A model generated the notes under the pieces. That model did not search any database, was not told where the DNA came from, and saw nothing but the letters and a program-made list of their open reading frames with translations. Positions 54,374 to 64,000 of a stretch of 64,000 nt of DNA are shown here, one piece after another; positions within the stretch are counted from its first letter, which is position 1, and each line of letters opens with the position of its first letter. The translations under genes and the position numbers were made by a program. Source of the DNA: Mariniphaga sp963747515 (GTDB lineage: Bacteria > Bacteroidota > Bacteroidia > Bacteroidales > Prolixibacteraceae). Location of the stretch: positions 434,001 to 498,000 of the forward strand of contig CAVVFN010000005.1 in NCBI GenBank assembly GCA_963747515.1, read 5' to 3'.

Positions 54374-54601
54374 AGTTGTATATTAACGCTTCCTTAATAT
54401 TTTCCTTCTCAATTTTATTCCATTGAGTTTGACTGTTGGCAAGAAAGAAAACTGCCGGTAAAAAAAATTCAAAAACTGTTAAAATAAAGCTCAATTATTA
54501 TCTATTTGCACATGGTGGCTTTTCATTATTAATCCTAAAAGGTTAACTAAAGTATCAAAAATTAGCGTATTTTTTATTATATTCGATGAAAATCATGAAC
54601 G

Positions 54602-57061
54602 ATGAAAAAAATAAATATTCTTATCACCGTTCCACTGTTCCTGATGATTTCGGGACTATATGCACAGAACATTGAGACATGGGTAAAATCATATGAGAAA
54701 GTGCCTGTCGAAAAGATATACCTTCATACCGATCGGGAACTTTATTCTACAGGAGATACCATCTGGCTAAAAACATATGTCACCGACAGTCGTTCAGGAC
54801 GTCTTATACCTGGAAGTGAGAATGTTTATCTTCAACTTACCGGAGAAAATGGAGAACCTGTATTAGAATTAAAATTAATGAGCATAAACGGTCAGGCTCC
54901 CGGTCAAATTCCTATACCCGATACACTTCAGCAAGGCAATTATATTTTAAGTGCCTTTACCGATTACCTGATGAATTTTGGCAATGAGTCGTTTTTCTAC
55001 AAAACGGTAACTGTTCTTGAACCCTCAGGGTCACTTCGGGGGGTAATGTTAAGAAAGCCCGAAAATCCTGTTGCACGCAGAATTGCTGATGTTGCTTTTT
55101 TACCCGAAGGAGGAGAATTACTTGAAGGCATATCCAACCTGATAGCATTTAAAGCCATTGATGAAAGCGGATATGGAATTGATGTAACCGGTGCGGTTAT
55201 TGATGCCTCAGGCAGGAATGTTGTTACTTTCAGAAGCGATTACAAAGGAATGGGTCTTTTCTTTTTGAATCCCGAACCAGGGAAAACCTACCATATTGTA
55301 ATAAATGAATCACCATCTTTCAAGTACAGCTTCGATTCGCTGATAGTTTCAGAAGGAATAAAAATTCAACTGGTTAATCAGACCAGCAAAAATCTTTTAA
55401 TCAATGTGACGGGAAATTCAGATAAATATCTTAACAAAACATTTTACCTGGTTAACATGCACCGGGGAAATGTACTATTCTACCAGCCGGTACAAATTGA
55501 AGAAAAAAACCATTTGGTGAAATTCGACAGCAACATGCTTGGAGGAGGCATTAATCAGTTAACTTTGCTTGACAATAACCTTCGGCCGGTTTCTGAACTG
55601 CTTATATTTTCCGATGATATAGAGTTGAATAAACTAACAATAAATCCGGATAAAGAAAAAGTTACCAGCCGCGTTGAAATAAATGTGCTCATAACAGGAA
55701 ACGACTCATTAAATGATATTTCAAACCTGTCAGCGGCAGTAGTGCACGAAGCTGTGTATCCTGGAAATAACACTTCTCAGAATATTTTAACTCACCTGTT
55801 AATTTCATCTGAACTTAAAGGTTTTGTTGAAACTCCGGCTGATTATTTTTCAGACTCCATACTCAGTGCAAATACAAAACAACGTCTTTTGATGCTCACC
55901 AACGGATGGAGCAGTTATTTCTGGAACAATATACCGAATGCAGATGCTGATTTGAAATATAAACAAAGGACAGGATTGGAACTCCAGGGTATTGCAACAA
56001 ATAGTAAAACAGGGGAAGCATTAAAAAACAAGGAAATTACCATGATTGTGGAGAAGGACCGGGAAATGGCTATACTGGAGCAAATTACAAATGAAAATGG
56101 TCAATTTACATTCTCAGGCCTGCTTTTTAACGATACAGCTAAAGCATTTATTCAGGCTAAAAAACAACGGGGACGAAAAAGAACCAATATCAGCTTAATG
56201 CAGGAAGAGAAATTACCGGTTCCTGGTTTCTATGCAAAGTCGCTTAAAACGAATTACAATTACCCTTCAGCATCCGACATCACCTACTTTCTTACCATGG
56301 ATGTAAAAAAGCTTCAGAATGCCAGAAGGCTCCGTTCTGCCAAACCAGAACGAAAATTAAAAGAGTTAACCGGTGACGGACATTTTCGCCTTTACGAACA
56401 GGCAGACCAGGTTATTGAAGTTCCTAAGGGAGAAGCATCATTTGGAAATATTGTTGACTTTCTGGAAGGAAAGGTAGCTGGTTTGGATATAAACGGCGAT
56501 GAAATTTCGTTAAGAGGGACAAGCAATGTTTCAGGGAACTCCTCTCCATTATTCCTGATTGATGGCCTCCCGATAATTGAGAACAATTCTTCAAACTGGG
56601 GAAACGAAAGTGATGGAGAAATCACTGAACAAATTATCAGTTCAGTTCGAAAGGTTAAATCAATTCCCATTGGAGATATAGAAAAAGTAGAGATCTTAAA
56701 AAATCCACAAAATCTGGCCATTTTTGGTGTAGAGGGAGCAAATGGAGTTATTGCTATATATACCCGAAAAGGGAAGGAAGAAAAAAAAGAAAATGTAAAA
56801 GAAGTACTGGAAAAAAAAATAGTGGGTTATTCTGCCTACCGGGATTTTTATTCTCCAAAGTACCTGCCTGAAAATAAAAGAAGGGGCTCGTCCGATATTC
56901 GGATTACTCTCTTTTGGGAACCTGAACTGATTCTGAAAAATGGAAACGCCAATCTCTCCTTCTACACGTCAGATCAAAAGGGCAAATATATAATTACAGT
57001 TGAAGGAATAAGTGATGCAGGAAAAATTCGTTATGGTGAGGCAAGCTTTACCGTAGAATAA
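54602..57061 (+). CDS. Envelope protein with MG2-like domains and a TonB-receptor plug-like domain
   Basis: An 819-residue exported protein with signal peptide MKKINILITVPLFLMISGLYAQ. The first 500 residues are beta-sandwich modules resembling macroglobulin MG2 domains (VEKIYLHTDRELYSTGDTIWLKTYVTDS; QGNYILSAFTDYLMN). A carboxypeptidase-like regulatory stretch follows (GIATNSKTGEALKNKEITMIV). Then comes a plug-like segment (NIVDFLEGKVAGLDINGDEISLRG... PLFLIDGLPI... IEKVEILKNPQNLAIFGVEGANGVIAIYTRKGKE). No outer-membrane barrel follows, so it is not a complete TonB-dependent receptor. It is a known type of Bacteroidota protein with an unknown role, and it is monocistronic. Confidence 0.75.
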   Translation: MKKINILITVPLFLMISGLYAQNIETWVKSYEKVPVEKIYLHTDRELYSTGDTIWLKTYVTDSRSGRLIPGSENVYLQLTGENGEPVLELKLMSINGQAPGQIPIPDTLQQGNYILSAFTDYLMNFGNESFFYKTVTVLEPSGSLRGVMLRKPENPVARRIADVAFLPEGGELLEGISNLIAFKAIDESGYGIDVTGAVIDASGRNVVTFRSDYKGMGLFFLNPEPGKTYHIVINESPSFKYSFDSLIVSEGIKIQLVNQTSKNLLINVTGNSDKYLNKTFYLVNMHRGNVLFYQPVQIEEKNHLVKFDSNMLGGGINQLTLLDNNLRPVSELLIFSDDIELNKLTINPDKEKVTSRVEINVLITGNDSLNDISNLSAAVVHEAVYPGNNTSQNILTHLLISSELKGFVETPADYFSDSILSANTKQRLLMLTNGWSSYFWNNIPNADADLKYKQRTGLELQGIATNSKTGEALKNKEITMIVEKDREMAILEQITNENGQFTFSGLLFNDTAKAFIQAKKQRGRKRTNISLMQEEKLPVPGFYAKSLKTNYNYPSASDITYFLTMDVKKLQNARRLRSAKPERKLKELTGDGHFRLYEQADQVIEVPKGEASFGNIVDFLEGKVAGLDINGDEISLRGTSNVSGNSSPLFLIDGLPIIENNSSNWGNESDGEITEQIISSVRKVKSIPIGDIEKVEILKNPQNLAIFGVEGANGVIAIYTRKGKEEKKENVKEVLEKKIVGYSAYRDFYSPKYLPENKRRGSSDIRITLFWEPELILKNGNANLSFYTSDQKGKYIITVEGISDAGKIRYGEASFTVE

Positions 57062-57066
57062 TTAAA

Positions 57067-58299
57067 TCAGACCAAGGCTTGTTCTATATCCTGAATTAAA
57101 TCATCTGTATTTTCAATTCCTGCTGACAACCGTAGCATAGTGTCGCGAATATTGCTTTTTCTGCGATCTTCTTCAGAAAATTCGGCATATATGGTTGAGT
57201 GAGGATGGATTATCAGCGATTTATTATCGTTCAAATTCGTAGCCCTTCTTATAATCTTTAAACGGTTCATAAATTCAAAGCAAGCCTCTTTTGATTTTAG
57301 ATCAAATGTAATTATTGTACCCGGTATTCCATTAAAATATTTTGCTGCTAACGCAAACCCGGAATCCGATTCCAAACCCGGATATTTCACTTTTTTAACT
57401 TCCGGTTGTTTTTGAAGGAATGAACCCAGAGCTATGCAGTTTTTATAGCATTTTTCAACACGAAGTTCCATTAAATCGATTCCATGAATCATATAATTAG
57501 CAGTCTGAGGAGCCATACTTCCCCCCGTATTTCGATAGCTGTTTTTTCTAAGTTTTGCTATAAAAGCATTCTTGTCATACTTTTCAGAAAAATCTTTAAA
57601 ATTAGGATTATTTGACCAATTATAATTTCCATAGTCCACAATTACACCTCCAAAACAGGTAGCTCCGCCTGAAAGGTATTTTGTAGCGGAAATAACTTCC
57701 ACATCCACATTAAAATTTCTTGCATGAAAGACATGAGGAGGGGTAAGTGTACTATCGGCAATCAGAAGAAGGTTATGCCTGTGGGCTATTGTTGCCAGCA
57801 TATCAATATCGGCAATTTCCAGCTGAGGATTGGTAACAGTTTCGAAATATATTGCTCGGGTTTTTGAATCAATCAGCTTTTCAATTTCTTCTTTTTGCTT
57901 TAATGCGGAGAATCGGAACTCAAGTCCCAATTCTGAAAATGTCTGGGTAAAAAGAGCATACGTATGGCCAAAAAGCTGATATCCTGAAACAATATTTTCC
58001 CCTGCTTTAGCAATAGCAATAATAGTATTTGCAATTGCTGCCATTCCTGAACTTACTGCCAGTACGCCGTGTGCATTAACTAATTCTTTAATCTTCAATT
58101 CAAAATATTCAACAGTTGGACTTGAAGCCCGGGAGTAAACATGAGCTGCATATTCGCCACGAAAATTCGCTTCAATTTGTTCTGCAGTATCAAACTCAAA
58201 CGCCACTGATTCATAAAGTGGCATTTGCAAACTATTATGTGGATCTTTTTTCGAATAGGAAACATTTAATGATCGAGTTGTAAAACCTGTACTTTTCAT
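57067..58299 (-). CDS. Cys/Met-metabolism PLP-dependent enzyme
   Basis: A 410-residue fold-type I PLP enzyme of the cystathionine gamma-synthase/O-acetylhomoserine sulfhydrylase group. The PLP lysine is in VEVISATKYLSGGATCFGGVIV. Substrate-binding features are YSRASSPTVEYFELKIKEL near the N-terminus, SGMAAIANTIIAIAKAGENIVSG, and TVTNPQLEIADIDMLA. The C-terminus RRATNLNDNKSLIIHPHSTIYAEFSEEDRRKSNIRDTMLRLSAGIEN is typical. Candidates are O-acetylhomoserine sulfhydrylase, methionine gamma-lyase and cystathionine beta-lyase; sequence alone does not decide. It is convergent with the preceding envelope-protein gene, whose stop lies 5 bases away. Confidence 0.87.
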   Translation of the reverse strand: MKSTGFTTRSLNVSYSKKDPHNSLQMPLYESVAFEFDTAEQIEANFRGEYAAHVYSRASSPTVEYFELKIKELVNAHGVLAVSSGMAAIANTIIAIAKAGENIVSGYQLFGHTYALFTQTFSELGLEFRFSALKQKEEIEKLIDSKTRAIYFETVTNPQLEIADIDMLATIAHRHNLLLIADSTLTPPHVFHARNFNVDVEVISATKYLSGGATCFGGVIVDYGNYNWSNNPNFKDFSEKYDKNAFIAKLRKNSYRNTGGSMAPQTANYMIHGIDLMELRVEKCYKNCIALGSFLQKQPEVKKVKYPGLESDSGFALAAKYFNGIPGTIITFDLKSKEACFEFMNRLKIIRRATNLNDNKSLIIHPHSTIYAEFSEEDRRKSNIRDTMLRLSAGIENTDDLIQDIEQALV

Positions 58300-58541
58300 T
58301 GTTTTTTGAATTATGAATCAATTTTTTAAAAATAAATCATTTACATCACCTGAGGTTCTGTTTGTCAGGATTTCTTCCCCTGTTAATGAAAAAAAACTTG
58401 ATGTGCTTTAATTTTTACAGCCATTTATTACTTTACGGCATGACCTTTGAAGTGTAGCCACTGAAAAATATATTAACCCTGAATACAATACAATAGAGCA
58501 TTTAATACGTTATATGCTAATACACATTTGAAAACAGACAC

Positions 58542-60929
58542 GTGAAGGAACCACTATATAACAAATTGAAGAAATTAAAATCTTCAATTAACAACACCAG
58601 TAAAAAAAAGGCAGGAAAAAAAACCTTAAAAGTTTTGCTTTTACTTGGTGCAACAGGATTTGCACTTTTCCTTATCTTGCTTTTTTCCGTATTTTTTGGA
58701 TATACAGGACATGTTCCTACCTCTGCGCAACTTAAAATAATCAGCAATCCTACAGCATCAGAGGTTTTTTCGGATGATGGGAAGTTGTTGGGACGATATT
58801 ACGTTGAAAATCGCAGCAGTATAAATTTTAGTGAAATTTCCCCTAAAGTGATTGATGCACTCATTGCTACCGAAGATGCCCGTTTTTACGAACACAGAGG
58901 TATTGACGAGATTGCCCTAATGAGGGTTTTGGTAAAAACTATTTTACTTATGGACCGTAGTTCAGGTGGAGGCAGTACATTAAGCCAACAATTGGCAAAA
59001 AACCTGTTTCCAAGGAATGATCTTGGATTTCTATCCTTGCCGGTTAATAAGCTTCGGGAGTCAATTATTGCCTATCGTCTTGAACGGATATATTCCAAAG
59101 AGGAGATACTTACCCTGTATTTAAATACAGTGCCTTTTGGTGAAAATATATTTGGGATAGAAGTTGCAGCAGAACGATTTTTTAGTAAAAATCCAGCCGA
59201 TTTAACTGTAAATGAAGCTGCAGTTTTAATTGGAATGTTAAAAGCCAACAACACCTATAATCCACGCATAAATCCTGAAAGATCGAAGCAACGAAGGAAT
59301 GTAGTGATTTCACAAATGGTGAATAATGATTACCTGAGCCAGGAAGAAGGGGATTCTCTGAAAGAAAAACCTCTCGAGCTTAAGTACAGGAAGATTTCTT
59401 TTAATGAGGGCCCTGCGCCTTATTTTTTAGAAATGATTAAACCTGAATTGCTTGAATGGTGTGCCACCCATACAAAAGAAAACGGAGAACCATGGAATCT
59501 ATATACCGATGGTCTTAGAATTCAAACGACCATTAATTTTGATTACCAGCAATATGCTGTTCAGGCGGTACATGAGCAAATGAAGTCGCTTCAGGAAGAT
59601 TTTGACAAACATTGGTCGGAACAGGATCCCTGGAGAGGCAATGAAAATATTCTTCAACGTGCTGTCAGACGTACCAAAAGATATGAAAACATGGTAGCCT
59701 CAGGTCATTCGCCCGAGGAAATAAAAAAAGCATTTAATCAAAAGATAAATGCCACTTTATTTACCTGGGATGGAATGAAAGAAGTGGAAACAACTCCGCT
59801 GGACTCGGTTAAACATTACCTGAAGTTTTTGAATGCCGGCTTTTTGGCTATTGAACCTGCAACCGGTGAATTAAAGGCATGGGTAGGTGGCATTGATTTT
59901 CGATTTTTTAAATACGACCATGTACTTTCAAAAAGACAGCCAGGCTCTACGTTTAAACCTTTTGTGTATCTGGCTGCTTTGGAAAACGGATTGAGCCCTT
60001 TCGACTATTATCCTGCAGAACAAGCAGTTTACAGTGAATTTGACAACTATTCTCCTGCCAATTTTGATGGCCAGCATAAAGGTTTCTATACAATGGAAGG
60101 AGGACTTGCCCATTCGGTGAATACGGTAACAGTTGATCTTTTAATGGAAACAGGAATTAATAATGTTATAAGTACTGTAAATGAGCTGGGACTGGATGCC
60201 AATCTTCCAAAAGTACCTTCAATAGCGCTAGGTGTTCATTCTGAGAGTCTGCAAAACCTTCTGTTTGCATATGCTACAATCGTAAACAGAGGAATGAAAA
60301 AAGAGCCTTTTTACCTGCGTTCCATTTCTACAACTGACAATAATTTACTTGAAGAATTCCAACTCCCTCAGGGGACGAAAACAGAACTAAATGAGGTAAA
60401 TTGTCAATTGGTAACTCACATGATGCAAGCTGTAATACAAAAAGGGACAGGAGCAAAAATTCGCACAAACTATGATATCAGGGGAGACTTTGCAGGCAAA
60501 ACTGGAACAACCCAGAATTATGCTGATGGTTGGTTTATTGGATTTACCCCAGCATTGGTAACAGGCGCTTGGGTTGGAGGCGAGGAACCAGGCATCAGAT
60601 TCAAAAGCAGCAGGTTGGGGCAAGGTTCCTATACCGCTTTGCCTATTGTTGGTAAATTTTTCAGATCCTTGTATGATGATCCTGATTACAAAAATATTCA
60701 AAATGCCCGGTTTCCCGATTTAGATAATGAGCTGCTTGCTGATCTTGATTTGCCATATTATAAGGAGATGCTTGAAATGGAAAGACAACCAAATTTCATT
60801 GATCATTTTTTTGCAGGAAATAGAAAAGAGAAAAATCTTGGCAAATTAAAATCAAAAGAACTGGATAAAATTAAACCAAAGAAAAATGTGTGGCAAAAAG
60901 TAAAAAGACTATTTAAAAAAAATAAATAA
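58542..60929 (+). CDS. Penicillin-binding protein 1A, bifunctional transglycosylase/transpeptidase
   Basis: Peptidoglycan synthase of 795 residues with a cytoplasmic N-tail and one membrane helix (VLLLLGATGFALFLILLFSVFFG). The GT51 transglycosylase domain has the catalytic glutamate in ATEDARFYEHRGID and GGSTLSQQLAKNLF. The transpeptidase domain has SxxK as STFK in KRQPGSTFKPFVYL, SVN in GLAHSVNTV and KTG in FAGKTGTTQNYADGWFIGFTPALVTGAWVG. The start is GTG at 58542. The lysine-rich tail after the transpeptidase domain is typical of Bacteroidota class A PBPs. The gene is monocistronic. Confidence 0.95.
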   Translation: MKEPLYNKLKKLKSSINNTSKKKAGKKTLKVLLLLGATGFALFLILLFSVFFGYTGHVPTSAQLKIISNPTASEVFSDDGKLLGRYYVENRSSINFSEISPKVIDALIATEDARFYEHRGIDEIALMRVLVKTILLMDRSSGGGSTLSQQLAKNLFPRNDLGFLSLPVNKLRESIIAYRLERIYSKEEILTLYLNTVPFGENIFGIEVAAERFFSKNPADLTVNEAAVLIGMLKANNTYNPRINPERSKQRRNVVISQMVNNDYLSQEEGDSLKEKPLELKYRKISFNEGPAPYFLEMIKPELLEWCATHTKENGEPWNLYTDGLRIQTTINFDYQQYAVQAVHEQMKSLQEDFDKHWSEQDPWRGNENILQRAVRRTKRYENMVASGHSPEEIKKAFNQKINATLFTWDGMKEVETTPLDSVKHYLKFLNAGFLAIEPATGELKAWVGGIDFRFFKYDHVLSKRQPGSTFKPFVYLAALENGLSPFDYYPAEQAVYSEFDNYSPANFDGQHKGFYTMEGGLAHSVNTVTVDLLMETGINNVISTVNELGLDANLPKVPSIALGVHSESLQNLLFAYATIVNRGMKKEPFYLRSISTTDNNLLEEFQLPQGTKTELNEVNCQLVTHMMQAVIQKGTGAKIRTNYDIRGDFAGKTGTTQNYADGWFIGFTPALVTGAWVGGEEPGIRFKSSRLGQGSYTALPIVGKFFRSLYDDPDYKNIQNARFPDLDNELLADLDLPYYKEMLEMERQPNFIDHFFAGNRKEKNLGKLKSKELDKIKPKKNVWQKVKRLFKKNK

Positions 60930-61155
60930 GGGCATTTTTTGAATTAATTATCACTATGAATTTTTCAATACGGGTAAATATTCACATAGATACTCATTAA
61001 GAACTGAAATAATTTACACCCGAATGAAAGTCTTTATTTACAAAGTAGTCTCCGGATGTCAGGTTGAGGGCAATATGTTTTAGTTATAATCTGAATATTT
61101 TTATTCCGGATTGATGAATTTTCCTGAGTGTTTCCTATCTTTATAATAAAAGAAC

Positions 61156-63171
61156 ATGCTAAAAAATATACCGAAACTTGTTCAGGATGATTTGTGGCTA
61201 AAACCTTTTGAAGAGACAATTACAAATCGAATTGAATCAGCTAATAAAAAAGAAAAGGAACTTGCCGGAAATAGTTCCCTTTATGAATTTGCAAGTGGTT
61301 ATTTATATTTTGGACTGCATAAAACAAATAAGGGATGGGTAATACGTGAATGGGCACCTAATGCAACTTATATTTATTTAATCGGTACATTTAATTCTTG
61401 GGAAGAGCAGAAAAAATATGCATTTCAGTCTGTTGGACATGGTAATTGGGAATTGAATCTCGAAAGGAATGATCTTCATCATGGTGATTTATATGCCCTT
61501 TCCATGCATTGGGCAACCGATGCTGGAAAACGAGTACCCGCCTGGGCAAATTATGTCGTACAGGATCCTGAAACACAAATTTTCAATGCAAAAGTGTGGT
61601 ATCCTGAAAATACATTTCAATGGAAAAAAGATTTTAATGGATTAACTGAACCACCCTTAATTTATGAAGCCCATATAGGCATGGCAGGGGAAGATGAAAA
61701 AGTCCATACTTACAATGAATTCAGAAAAGAAATGCTTCCCAGGATTAAAGCTAACGGGTACAATACAGTACAACTAATGGCTATCCCTGAACATCCTTAT
61801 TATGGAAGCTTCGGATATCATGTTTCCAGCTTTTTCGCTCCTTCTTCCAGATTTGGCACACCCGACGATTTAAAGCATTTGATTGATGATGCCCATGAAA
61901 TGGGAATGGCTGTCGTTATGGATATTGTACATTCCCATGCAGTAAAGAATGAAGTAGAAGGATTGGGGAAATATGACGGCACACGTTACCAGTTTTTTCA
62001 TGAGGGAGGCAAAGGAGAGCATCCGGCCTGGGATTCCTATATTTTTAATTATGGAAAAAATGAAGTGCTTCATTTTTTACTTTCCAACCTAAAGTATTGG
62101 CTCGAAGTTTTCCGCTTCGACGGATTTCGTTTCGATGGTGTAACCAGCATATTGTATTACGACCATGGACTTGGCAAATCGTTTACCAGCTATAGCGATT
62201 ATTTCAATGGGAATGTTGATTTGGATGCCACTACTTACCTGACTCTGGCTAATAACCTGATCAAGAAGATAAAACCCCACTCCATTTCCATTGCAGAAGA
62301 TATGAGTGGAATGCCCGGTCTCGCTGTGCCGAAAGATAAAGGCGGAATGGGTTTCGACTACCGTATGGCTATGGGTGTTCCTGATTACTGGATAAAAATA
62401 ATTAAGGAAAAAAGCGACGATGAATGGGAAGTTGGTGATATTTTCCACAGTCTCACTTCGAAACGGATTGATGAGAAAGTAGTGAGTTATGCCGAATCTC
62501 ATGACCAGGCTCTTGTTGGTGATAAAACCATTATCTTCAGGCTCATTGATAAGGAGATGTATTACAGCATGCGGAAAGACCAGCCCAACATGATTGTTGA
62601 TCGTGGTATTGCATTGCATAAGATGATACGACTGATTACGGCAACCACAGCCGGTGGCGCATATCTTAATTTTATGGGAAATGAATTCGGTCATCCCGAA
62701 TGGATTGATTTTCCCCGTCCGGGAAACGGATGGTCATATAAGCATTGCCGGCGACTCTGGAGCCTCTCTGAAGATCCACAGCTCAAGTTCCATTGGTTGT
62801 ATGATTTCGATAAGGATATGATTGAATTTATCCGTGACCATAAATTACTTACCATTCCTTCCGTCGATTTGGTTTTGGAAAATAAGCCAGATAAAGTACT
62901 TGCATATCACAGAGGATTGTTTCTTTTTGTTTACAACTTTAATCCAGTACAATCTTTTACTGACTACGGCATTCCCCTGGGACCCGGTAAATATAATATC
63001 ATATTAAGCACAGACTCAAGTCGGTTTGGTGGTTACGACCGGATTGAAGAAGACTTTCCTTACTACACCATGCCAATTGGGGGAATTACAAGTCAACATT
63101 ATTTGAGGATGTACCTTCCTGCACGTACTGGTCTTGTTCTTAAAAAAACGGATATCCCAAAAGCAAAGTAA
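61156..63171 (+). CDS. glgB: 1,4-alpha-glucan branching enzyme, eukaryote-like type
   Basis: Makes alpha-1,6 branches in glycogen. The 671-residue protein has an N-terminal CBM48-type module (YEFASGYLYFGLHKTNKGWVIREWAPNATYIYLIGTFNSWEE) and a GH13 catalytic domain: nucleophile aspartate in FDGFRFDGVTSILYYDHG, acid/base glutamate in ISIAEDMSGMPGL, and HDQALVGDKT near the third acid. Segments such as AESHDQALVGDKT, NFMGNEFGHPEWIDFPRPGN and GFDYRMAMGVPDYWIK follow the animal and fungal GBE1 pattern more than the E. coli one, a resemblance noted from memory. It is followed one base later by the GSCFA gene. Confidence 0.92.
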   Translation: MLKNIPKLVQDDLWLKPFEETITNRIESANKKEKELAGNSSLYEFASGYLYFGLHKTNKGWVIREWAPNATYIYLIGTFNSWEEQKKYAFQSVGHGNWELNLERNDLHHGDLYALSMHWATDAGKRVPAWANYVVQDPETQIFNAKVWYPENTFQWKKDFNGLTEPPLIYEAHIGMAGEDEKVHTYNEFRKEMLPRIKANGYNTVQLMAIPEHPYYGSFGYHVSSFFAPSSRFGTPDDLKHLIDDAHEMGMAVVMDIVHSHAVKNEVEGLGKYDGTRYQFFHEGGKGEHPAWDSYIFNYGKNEVLHFLLSNLKYWLEVFRFDGFRFDGVTSILYYDHGLGKSFTSYSDYFNGNVDLDATTYLTLANNLIKKIKPHSISIAEDMSGMPGLAVPKDKGGMGFDYRMAMGVPDYWIKIIKEKSDDEWEVGDIFHSLTSKRIDEKVVSYAESHDQALVGDKTIIFRLIDKEMYYSMRKDQPNMIVDRGIALHKMIRLITATTAGGAYLNFMGNEFGHPEWIDFPRPGNGWSYKHCRRLWSLSEDPQLKFHWLYDFDKDMIEFIRDHKLLTIPSVDLVLENKPDKVLAYHRGLFLFVYNFNPVQSFTDYGIPLGPGKYNIILSTDSSRFGGYDRIEEDFPYYTMPIGGITSQHYLRMYLPARTGLVLKKTDIPKAK

Positions 63172-63172
63172 A

Positions 63173-64000
63173 ATGAATTTAAATTTTCAAACCGAAGTAA
63201 AAATACCTGACTTCGGATGGAAAACAGGATATAGAAATTCAACAATGTTCATGGGCTCATGCTTTTCTGAAAACATCGGCAATAAAATGGTGCTGTTGAA
63301 ATACCCTGTAGATTTAAATCCTTTCGGCATACTTTATAATCCGATATCTATTGCTCATGGTCTGCAAAATCTTTTACAAAAAAAACAATTTAAATCAGAA
63401 CACTTAATCCAATATAATGGACTCTATCATAGCTTTTATCATCATGGAAAGTTTTCTTCGCCAGATGCTGAAAAAGCAATAAGAAATATAAATCATCAGA
63501 TTGAGGAATCTTCTTCATTTTTACAAAAAGCCAACCTTCTTTTTCTTTCCTTCGGCACTGCCTGGGTATATGAATATAAACCTACAGGCCAGACGGTTTC
63601 CAATTGCCATAAAATTCCGGATAAGGAATTCCGGCGGTTTCGTTTAACACCAGGTGAAATTGTGGAGGAATACCGTCAAATTCTTCCTGAAATATGGAAA
63701 ATTAACCCGGGTCTGAAAGTGGTATTTACAGTTAGCCCTATCCGGCACTGGAAAGATGGAGCCATTGAAAATCAACGCAGCAAAGCAACACTCCTGCTGT
63801 CGATTGATAATATTATAAGAGGATTTGGCGAAGAAAATTGCAATTATTTCCCCTCATACGAAATCATGATGGATGAATTACGCGACTACCGGTTTTATGA
63901 TGAAGATATGATTCATCTGTCAACATCTGCCATCAATCATATTTGGGGCATTTTTCAGACTGCATTGATTGAATCTGAAAGTCGTAAAACTTCAAAAAAT
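63173..64000 (+). CDS. GSCFA-family protein, truncated by the window end
   Basis: The frame is open from ATG 63173 to the last base, 276 codons with no stop, so the 3' end lies beyond the window. The name-giving motif appears as FMGSCFSENIGNKM, followed by PFGILYNPISIAHGLQNLL and TFGTAW-like LFLSFGTAWVYEYK; RFRLTPGEIVEEY and VVFTVSPIRHWKDGAIENQRSKATLLLSI are also typical of this Bacteroidota family, which has an SGNH-hydrolase-like fold. The start lies one base after the glgB stop, so the two are translationally coupled. The substrate is not known. Confidence 0.88.
   Translation, partial: MNLNFQTEVKIPDFGWKTGYRNSTMFMGSCFSENIGNKMVLLKYPVDLNPFGILYNPISIAHGLQNLLQKKQFKSEHLIQYNGLYHSFYHHGKFSSPDAEKAIRNINHQIEESSSFLQKANLLFLSFGTAWVYEYKPTGQTVSNCHKIPDKEFRRFRLTPGEIVEEYRQILPEIWKINPGLKVVFTVSPIRHWKDGAIENQRSKATLLLSIDNIIRGFGEENCNYFPSYEIMMDELRDYRFYDEDMIHLSTSAINHIWGIFQTALIESESRKTSKN

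Noticed and set aside
58300..58500. A possible SAM riboswitch upstream of the Cys/Met PLP enzyme (minus strand)
   Set aside because: A small hairpin (CCTGA/TCAGG) is present, but none of the conserved SAM-I or SAM-II core elements could be found.

Overview
The window is a chromosomal segment from a member of the Bacteroidota, probably Bacteroidales or Marinilabiliales. The support is the LpxC-FabZ fusion in an lpxD/lpxC-fabZ/lpxA cluster, promoters of the TTTG-N19-TAnnTTTG type, an E1 alpha-beta fusion dehydrogenase, the sufBCD-sufS-sufE order, a GSCFA protein, LytS/LytTR signalling, and many lipoproteins and barrel proteins. GC content looks low to moderate. No rRNA, CRISPR array, prophage or intact insertion sequence was seen. 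Most of the window is ordinary housekeeping DNA.

Region 1 (1-11 kb): the start of a PNPOx-fold gene, tRNA-Cys, folB, glnS (broken by one frameshift), a four-gene LiaF-like/LytS/LytTR envelope-sensing operon, a CrtW-like ketolase, a sugar kinase, tRNA-His, lysC and an esterase. Region 2 (10.3-15.1 kb): a GntR-family repressor diverges from a 2-oxoacid dehydrogenase E2 gene and a fused E1 gene; a perfect 18-bp palindrome lies between them. Region 3 (15.1-23 kb, mostly minus strand): a decayed gene fragment, a small membrane protein, an M23/LysM peptidase, lysS, and an ECF sigma unit whose next gene looks like an inner-membrane anti-sigma segment fused to an outer-membrane barrel, followed by another surface protein and an LVIVD lipoprotein.

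Region 4 (23-32 kb) is the most accessory-like part: a secreted DUF4832 protein, a lipoprotein serpin paired with a Cys-rich lipoprotein, peptide deformylase, a FadL-type porin, a beta-lactamase-fold hydrolase, and several long gene-poor stretches, one with a 16-bp perfect hairpin embedded in repeats. Region 5 (32-42 kb): the lipid A genes with an HD phosphohydrolase diverge from rimP-nusA-infB. The latter has a good promoter and a terminator-like hairpin in its leader, and infB has a frameshift at an A AAA AAG heptamer. Region 6 (42-54.4 kb): a large DUF3352-like membrane protein, thiL, and the SUF iron-sulfur assembly genes (sufB, C, D, S, E and a DUF59 protein) with an SBF-type transporter inserted, ending in queG, an iron-sulfur enzyme. 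Region 7 (54.6-64 kb): an envelope protein with a TonB-plug-like domain, a Cys/Met-metabolism PLP enzyme, PBP1A, a eukaryote-like glycogen branching enzyme and a GSCFA protein cut by the window end.

Two essential genes (glnS, infB) each carry a single-base frameshift. This most simply suggests residual sequencing or assembly indels, although the infB site coincides with a classical slippery heptamer.
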